Assembly (NCBI GenBank): GCA_041686195.1
Contig: JAWLEI010000038.1
Coordinates: forward strand, 1 to 25,938
Length of the DNA stretch: 25,938 bases
Reading direction: 5' to 3'
Source: Desulfovermiculus sp041686195
Lineage (GTDB): Bacteria > Desulfobacterota > Desulfovibrionia > Desulfovibrionales > Desulfothermaceae
The position numbers were made by a program, and so were the translations under genes. The notes under the pieces were generated by a model, which searched no databases, was not told the DNA's origin, and worked only from the letters and a program-made list of their open reading frames with translations. Below, piece after piece: positions 22,963-25,938 of the stretch. How positions within the stretch are numbered: the first letter of the stretch is position 1; each line of letters starts with the position of its first letter.

Positions 22963-23664
22963 ATGAATCACGACGCAAAAACATCCATGTGGACACATTA
23001 CCTCCGCAACTGGCCGGCCAATATTGCCGAGGCCCGGGCCATTCAAGATCATTTGCGGCACAAAGTCCGTATTTGTCCCGGCCCTGAGCACGTGACTCAC
23101 GTCGCCGGACTGGACGTCAGCTATCCGCGCACCAGATCAAAACCGGCCCGAGCAGCCGCAGTGGTCATGCACATGCAGGACCTGTCCATTGTGGACCAGG
23201 CTGTCGTGGAGCAATCAGTCCACTTTCCATATCTGCCTGGATACCTTTCTTTTCGGGAAGTCCCTTGTCTGCTGGCGGTATTGGACCGCCTGAACGTCTC
23301 TTTTGATGTGATCATATGCGACGGGCAGGGCCTGGCTCACCCCAAGGGTTTCGGGTTGGCCTGCCACCTGGGCGTCTTGACCGATATGCCTGTGGTCGGG
23401 GTGGCCAAGTCAAGGCTGTTTGGAAGGCATGCTCCGGTGTCGGAGAGTAAAGGGGCCTGGCAGCCTTTGCTGGATAATGACGAAAACGTTATCGGAGCCG
23501 TGCTGCGGACCAGGGACAGGGTCAAGCCGGTCTTTGTTTCAGCTGGACATCGGATGGATACTCCTTCAGCCTTGACCCTTGTCCAAGCCCTGAGCCCCAG
23601 ATACAGGATCCCGGAACCCATCCGCAGTGCAGATCACCTCTGCGCCCGCCCAAACAGTGAATAG
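22963..23664 (+). CDS. nfi: Endonuclease V (deoxyinosine 3' endonuclease)
   Basis: 233 aa from ATG 22963, which has CAGGA 7 nt upstream; ATG 22942 in the same frame has no ribosome site. Family blocks: VAGLDVSYPR with the catalytic Asp, FPYLPGYLSFREVPCLLAVL (the Y-x-P-G-x-L-x-F-R-E wedge motif), FDVIICDGQGLAHPKGFGLA with the second Asp, and VVGVAKSRLFG. It nicks DNA one base 3' of deoxyinosine in repair of deaminated adenine. Length is normal. It starts 69 nt after pabBC on the same strand and may be read through from it. The C-terminus (SADHLCARPNSE) is unremarkable. Confidence 0.94.
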   Translation: MNHDAKTSMWTHYLRNWPANIAEARAIQDHLRHKVRICPGPEHVTHVAGLDVSYPRTRSKPARAAAVVMHMQDLSIVDQAVVEQSVHFPYLPGYLSFREVPCLLAVLDRLNVSFDVIICDGQGLAHPKGFGLACHLGVLTDMPVVGVAKSRLFGRHAPVSESKGAWQPLLDNDENVIGAVLRTRDRVKPVFVSAGHRMDTPSALTLVQALSPRYRIPEPIRSADHLCARPNSE

Positions 23665-23757
23665 TTTATTTCCAGCTGCCTTATTTTGCCAACTCGCATC
23701 AAGTATGTTATGAGATGCTTGATAAAAGCCGCCAGTTAAACCCAAGGAGATATGTTC

Positions 23758-24867
23758 ATGGATAATCTGCTGGACAATATTCAAGAAATTCTGCTTATGG
23801 GTCCCGGTCCTTCCTGTGTGCCATCCTCTGTGTCTCAGGCTATGGCCAAACCGACCATCGGCCATCTCGACCCTTACTTCATCAAAATCATGGATACCAT
23901 CAAAGACCGCCTGCGCACAGTGCTGAACACCGAGAATGAGCTGACTATTCCCATGTCCGGCACCGGATCTTCCGGCATGGAAGCCTGCTTCGTCAATCTG
24001 GTGGAAAAAGGCGATCCGGTTTTGGTCATCAAAAACGGGGTCTTTGGGATGCGTATGGAGGACGTGGCCACCCGACTGGGAGCTGATGTGGACACCCTGG
24101 AGTTTGAGTGGGGAACTCCGGTGCGCATCGACCAGGTTCAGGCCAAGCTGGCAGAGAAGACCTATTCCATCGTAGCTGTCGTCCAGGCCGAAACCTCAAC
24201 CGGGGTATTAAATCCTGTGCCTGAGATCGGAGAACTGCTTCAGGGCTCAGATACCATTTATCTGGTCGATGCGGTGACCAGCATGGGAGGAATGGAGATC
24301 CGCATGGACGCCTGGGGCATCGATGCCCTGTACAGCGGAACCCAGAAATGCCTGTCCTGTCCCCCGGGTCTGGCTCCCCTGTCTTTTTCGCCCAAGGCGG
24401 TGGCCAAGCTGGAAGCCAGGCAGACAAAAGTCCCCAACTGGTATCTGGATCTGACCCTGATCAAATCCTACTGGAAGGGCGCCTCCAGAGCCTATCATCA
24501 TACCGCTCCCATCAACATGCATTACGCCCTGTACCAGGCCCTGCAAGTGATTCTGGAAGAAGGTCTGGACAAGGTTTATGCCCGGCACCTGGAAAATCAC
24601 AGGCGTCTGGTCCAAAACCTGGAAGCCATGGGCCTGGAGATGCTGGTGGATACCAAAGACAGGCTGCCTATGCTCAATTCAGTGAAAGTCCCTTCAGGAG
24701 TGGACGAAGCCGCAGTGCGCAGCAACCTGCTCACCAGACATAAGATTGAGATCGGAGCCGGGCTTGGCCCCCTGGCCGGCAAGATCTGGCGTATCGGGCT
24801 TATGGGCCATACCGCCCGGCCGGAAAATGTGGACCGCCTCATCTTTGCCTTGAAGGCTGAGATGTAA
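23758..24867 (+). CDS. Class V PLP aminotransferase (alanine-glyoxylate / serine-pyruvate type)
   Basis: 369 aa. ATG 23758 is chosen because AAGGAG sits 8 nt upstream; ATG 23752 would leave only 2 nt. Fold-type I class V signatures: LLMGPGPSCVPSSVSQAM at the start, ELTIPMSGTGSSGMEACFVN binding the PLP phosphate, VVQAETSTGVLNPV, YLVDAVTSMGG with the PLP-ring Asp, and Schiff-base Lys197 in SGTQKCLSCPPGLAPLSFS. The C-terminal RIGLMGHTARPENVDRL is typical of the AGT/SPT/PucG group. It transfers amino groups between alanine or serine and glyoxylate or pyruvate; the substrate is not certain. Stand-alone gene, 93 nt after nfi, and the last gene of the window. Confidence 0.94.
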   Translation: MDNLLDNIQEILLMGPGPSCVPSSVSQAMAKPTIGHLDPYFIKIMDTIKDRLRTVLNTENELTIPMSGTGSSGMEACFVNLVEKGDPVLVIKNGVFGMRMEDVATRLGADVDTLEFEWGTPVRIDQVQAKLAEKTYSIVAVVQAETSTGVLNPVPEIGELLQGSDTIYLVDAVTSMGGMEIRMDAWGIDALYSGTQKCLSCPPGLAPLSFSPKAVAKLEARQTKVPNWYLDLTLIKSYWKGASRAYHHTAPINMHYALYQALQVILEEGLDKVYARHLENHRRLVQNLEAMGLEMLVDTKDRLPMLNSVKVPSGVDEAAVRSNLLTRHKIEIGAGLGPLAGKIWRIGLMGHTARPENVDRLIFALKAEM

Positions 24868-24891
24868 TCAACCCTCCCCTTGTATCTTGAG

Positions 24892-24927
24892 AGTTAAAAG
24901 TTAAAGGTAAAAGGTTAAAAGTAAAGA
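24892..24927. repeat. Degenerate A-rich short repeat
   Basis: Imperfect repetition of AGTTAAA / GGTAAA / GGTTAAA units directly after the aminotransferase gene. Looks like slippage-prone simple sequence. No terminator hairpin was recognised between the stop at 24867 and this tract. Confidence 0.45.
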
Positions 24928-25081
24928 CTAAGAAATCGAGATGTTAAATCCGCTATCGCTACGGACATTTAAAACTATGCAGATGGTCAATAAAAACAAT
25001 ATATTGCCAGTAAACTATTGACTGGCCAGCTTGTATGAAATGAGATTTTACCCCTAAGATGGATCTGGCTTTTCCGGGTAG

Positions 25082-25106
25082 GGCTGGCCCTCTCCGAGGC
25101 CCAGCC
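25082..25106. repeat. REP-like palindrome, copy 2 (inverted relative to copy 1)
   Basis: GGCTGGCCCTC, loop TCC, GAGGCCCAGCC: the exact reverse complement of 20530-20554, and the match extends a few bases into both flanks (AAAGA on one side, TACC with one extra base on the other). With copy 3, 17 nt further on in the opposite orientation, it forms a REP doublet. Confidence 0.65.
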
Positions 25107-25123
25107 TCTTTGATCAACACAAA

Positions 25124-25146
25124 CCCGGCCCTCGGAGAGGCCCGGG
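25124..25146. repeat. REP-like palindrome, copy 3 (variant)
   Basis: CCCGGCCCTC, loop GGA, GAGGCCCGGG: same CCTC-GGA-GAGG core, with one internal mismatch at the equivalent level of the stem, but different outer stem bases. The compensated outer stem suggests selection for the hairpin and not plain copying. Confidence 0.6.
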
Positions 25147-25411
25147 CTCCAAAGGCCAAGTCCTCTTCATACTCTATTTCTTCGTTACCAGGGTCCCCCC
25201 TCGTAACGTCTTTTCTTGGGGCTCCAGCCCCCTTCTCCACCATCTCTGTAGAGCGTGAGACCAGAGAAGAAAAAAGCAGATGGCCGGAGCCATAAGAGCA
25301 AGACGTACCCAGGGAGGACCCCGGGAACGAAGAATCAAACCGGCGTCTGCGGTCAGCGGCAGGGTTGATCTCTGACCTCTGACCTCTCGTATGTCTAGAT
25401 CATAACCCATT

Positions 25412-25596
25412 GAGATTGCTTCGTCGAAAGTTCCTTCGCCTTGCTCAGGACAGGCCTCGCCCCGGATAAATACTGGCCGAAGGGCAGTGTCGTAGAACGG
25501 CATTTAACTGGGCGAGCAATGACGGCTTGGGTCCCTGCTACAGGCTATAACTTGAGCCCGTCATTAGCGTAAGCGCGAGCGTAGCGAAGCAATCTC
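25412..25596. repeat. MITE-like element bounded by 12-bp inverted repeats
   Basis: GAGATTGCTTCG (25412-25423) and CGAAGCAATCTC (25585-25596) are perfect inverted repeats enclosing 161 bp of non-coding sequence. The interior includes GCTCAGGACAGGCC and GCGAGCGTAGCGAAGCAATC-like text, of a kind found as dispersed repeats in many environmental bacteria. No transposase or clear target duplication was seen. Confidence 0.5.
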
Positions 25597-25938
25597 CTTA
25601 AATATATGACTGTGACAGAGTTTCTTTCTCGATCAAACTGGCGGTCTCAGCCAGAGGCGACGCTGTCCCCTGACCAGGGCTATGCTCAGCCTTGGCAAAT
25701 TTGGTAAATCTGTAAATTCGAATATCGAAATTCGAAACAACTCATAAATAAAGAATAGTTAAAAAAGAAAATTCTAAACTCGGTGTTCCGGCCATCCGGC
25801 CCAGGATGGCCGAGACAACCTGTCCGGGAGCTGTATACACCGCCGGAATCGCTTCCGGATACTGGTCCGGCCGGGAAGAGCACGGTAATTTTGTTCTCAG
25901 GTGTAAGTTTCCAGGAGTGTTCAGGTTTCAGTGTTCAG

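Larger units (their letters stand above)
24868..25938. other. Gene-free repeat-rich right end
   Basis: About 1.07 kb without a supported gene. Open frames here, such as the minus-strand one at 25174-25503, consist of repeat-derived text with no family pattern. Contents: an A-rich short repeat (24892), two REP-like palindromes (25082, 25124), a triple CTCTGACC-type repeat near 25369-25387, a MITE-like inverted repeat (25412-25596), an AT-rich TTCGAATATCGAAATTCGAA tract near 25715-25736, and GTGTTCAG/TTTCAGTGTTCAG simple repeats at the very end. Confidence 0.6.

Noticed and set aside
25174..25503. 109-aa minus-strand open frame near the right end
   Set aside because: Made of dispersed repeat text (GEACPEQGEGTFDEAISMG-type translation of a repeat); typical false gene.
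1..25938. CRISPR arrays, tRNA or rRNA genes
   Set aside because: No regularly spaced direct repeats and no tRNA-like or rRNA-like sequence was seen by eye; a dedicated scan was not possible here.

Overview
The window looks like chromosomal DNA from an anaerobic bacterium of the Desulfobacterota (Deltaproteobacteria, sulfate-reducer type). That placement is an inference. It rests on the KaiB/KaiC and MASE3-GGDEF-HD-GYP genes, a GrdB-like selenoprotein, an exact sigma-54 promoter, paired YeeE/YedE sulfur transporters and a PabB-PabC fusion. No rRNA, tRNA or CRISPR array was seen.

Layout. 1-1400 is a decayed accessory patch on the minus strand: the 5' remnant of a REP-associated (IS200-like) transposase cut by the window edge, an AT-rich DUF433/DUF5615 toxin-antitoxin pair, and a frameshifted remnant resembling the AcrVA2 anti-CRISPR family. 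1558-2585 is a sigma-54 transcription unit of two exported Gln/Gly/Met-rich proteins ending in a terminator. 2583-9344 is the most striking block: a PAS-PAS hybrid histidine kinase on the minus strand, divergent from an overlapping kaiC-kaiB-(MASE3-PAS-GGDEF-HD-GYP) operon. It suggests a Kai ATPase module wired to a two-component kinase and to cyclic-di-GMP turnover.

9437-10476 is a junction of two broken genes. One is the C-terminal RCK_C domain of a TrkA/K+ channel protein. The other is a 5'-truncated GrdB-like protein whose frame crosses an in-frame TGA followed by a SECIS-like hairpin (U-P-F-C motif), so a selenocysteine is likely. 10496-16537 carries envelope and stress genes: an exported PQQ-type sugar dehydrogenase, two very small genes (DUF3096 and an entericidin lipoprotein), an internally deleted YihY/BrkB gene, ExoD, a coiled-coil protein, two YeeE/YedE half-transporters and two small proteins. 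A region of about 185 bp lying between divergent genes is present twice here (about 12261 and 14128). The second copy carries a deletion scar from a lost entericidin-DUF3096 unit.

16640-19390 holds a ferric-reductase-like flavocytochrome, a DUF4010 fragment and a TetR regulator. 19644-22893 is the p-aminobenzoate part of folate synthesis: a terminator-like hairpin, pabA, a 330-bp gap rich in palindromes, then fused pabB-pabC. Endonuclease V and a class V aminotransferase follow. The last kilobase (24868-25938) has no credible gene; it holds REP-like palindromes, a MITE-like inverted repeat and simple repeats.
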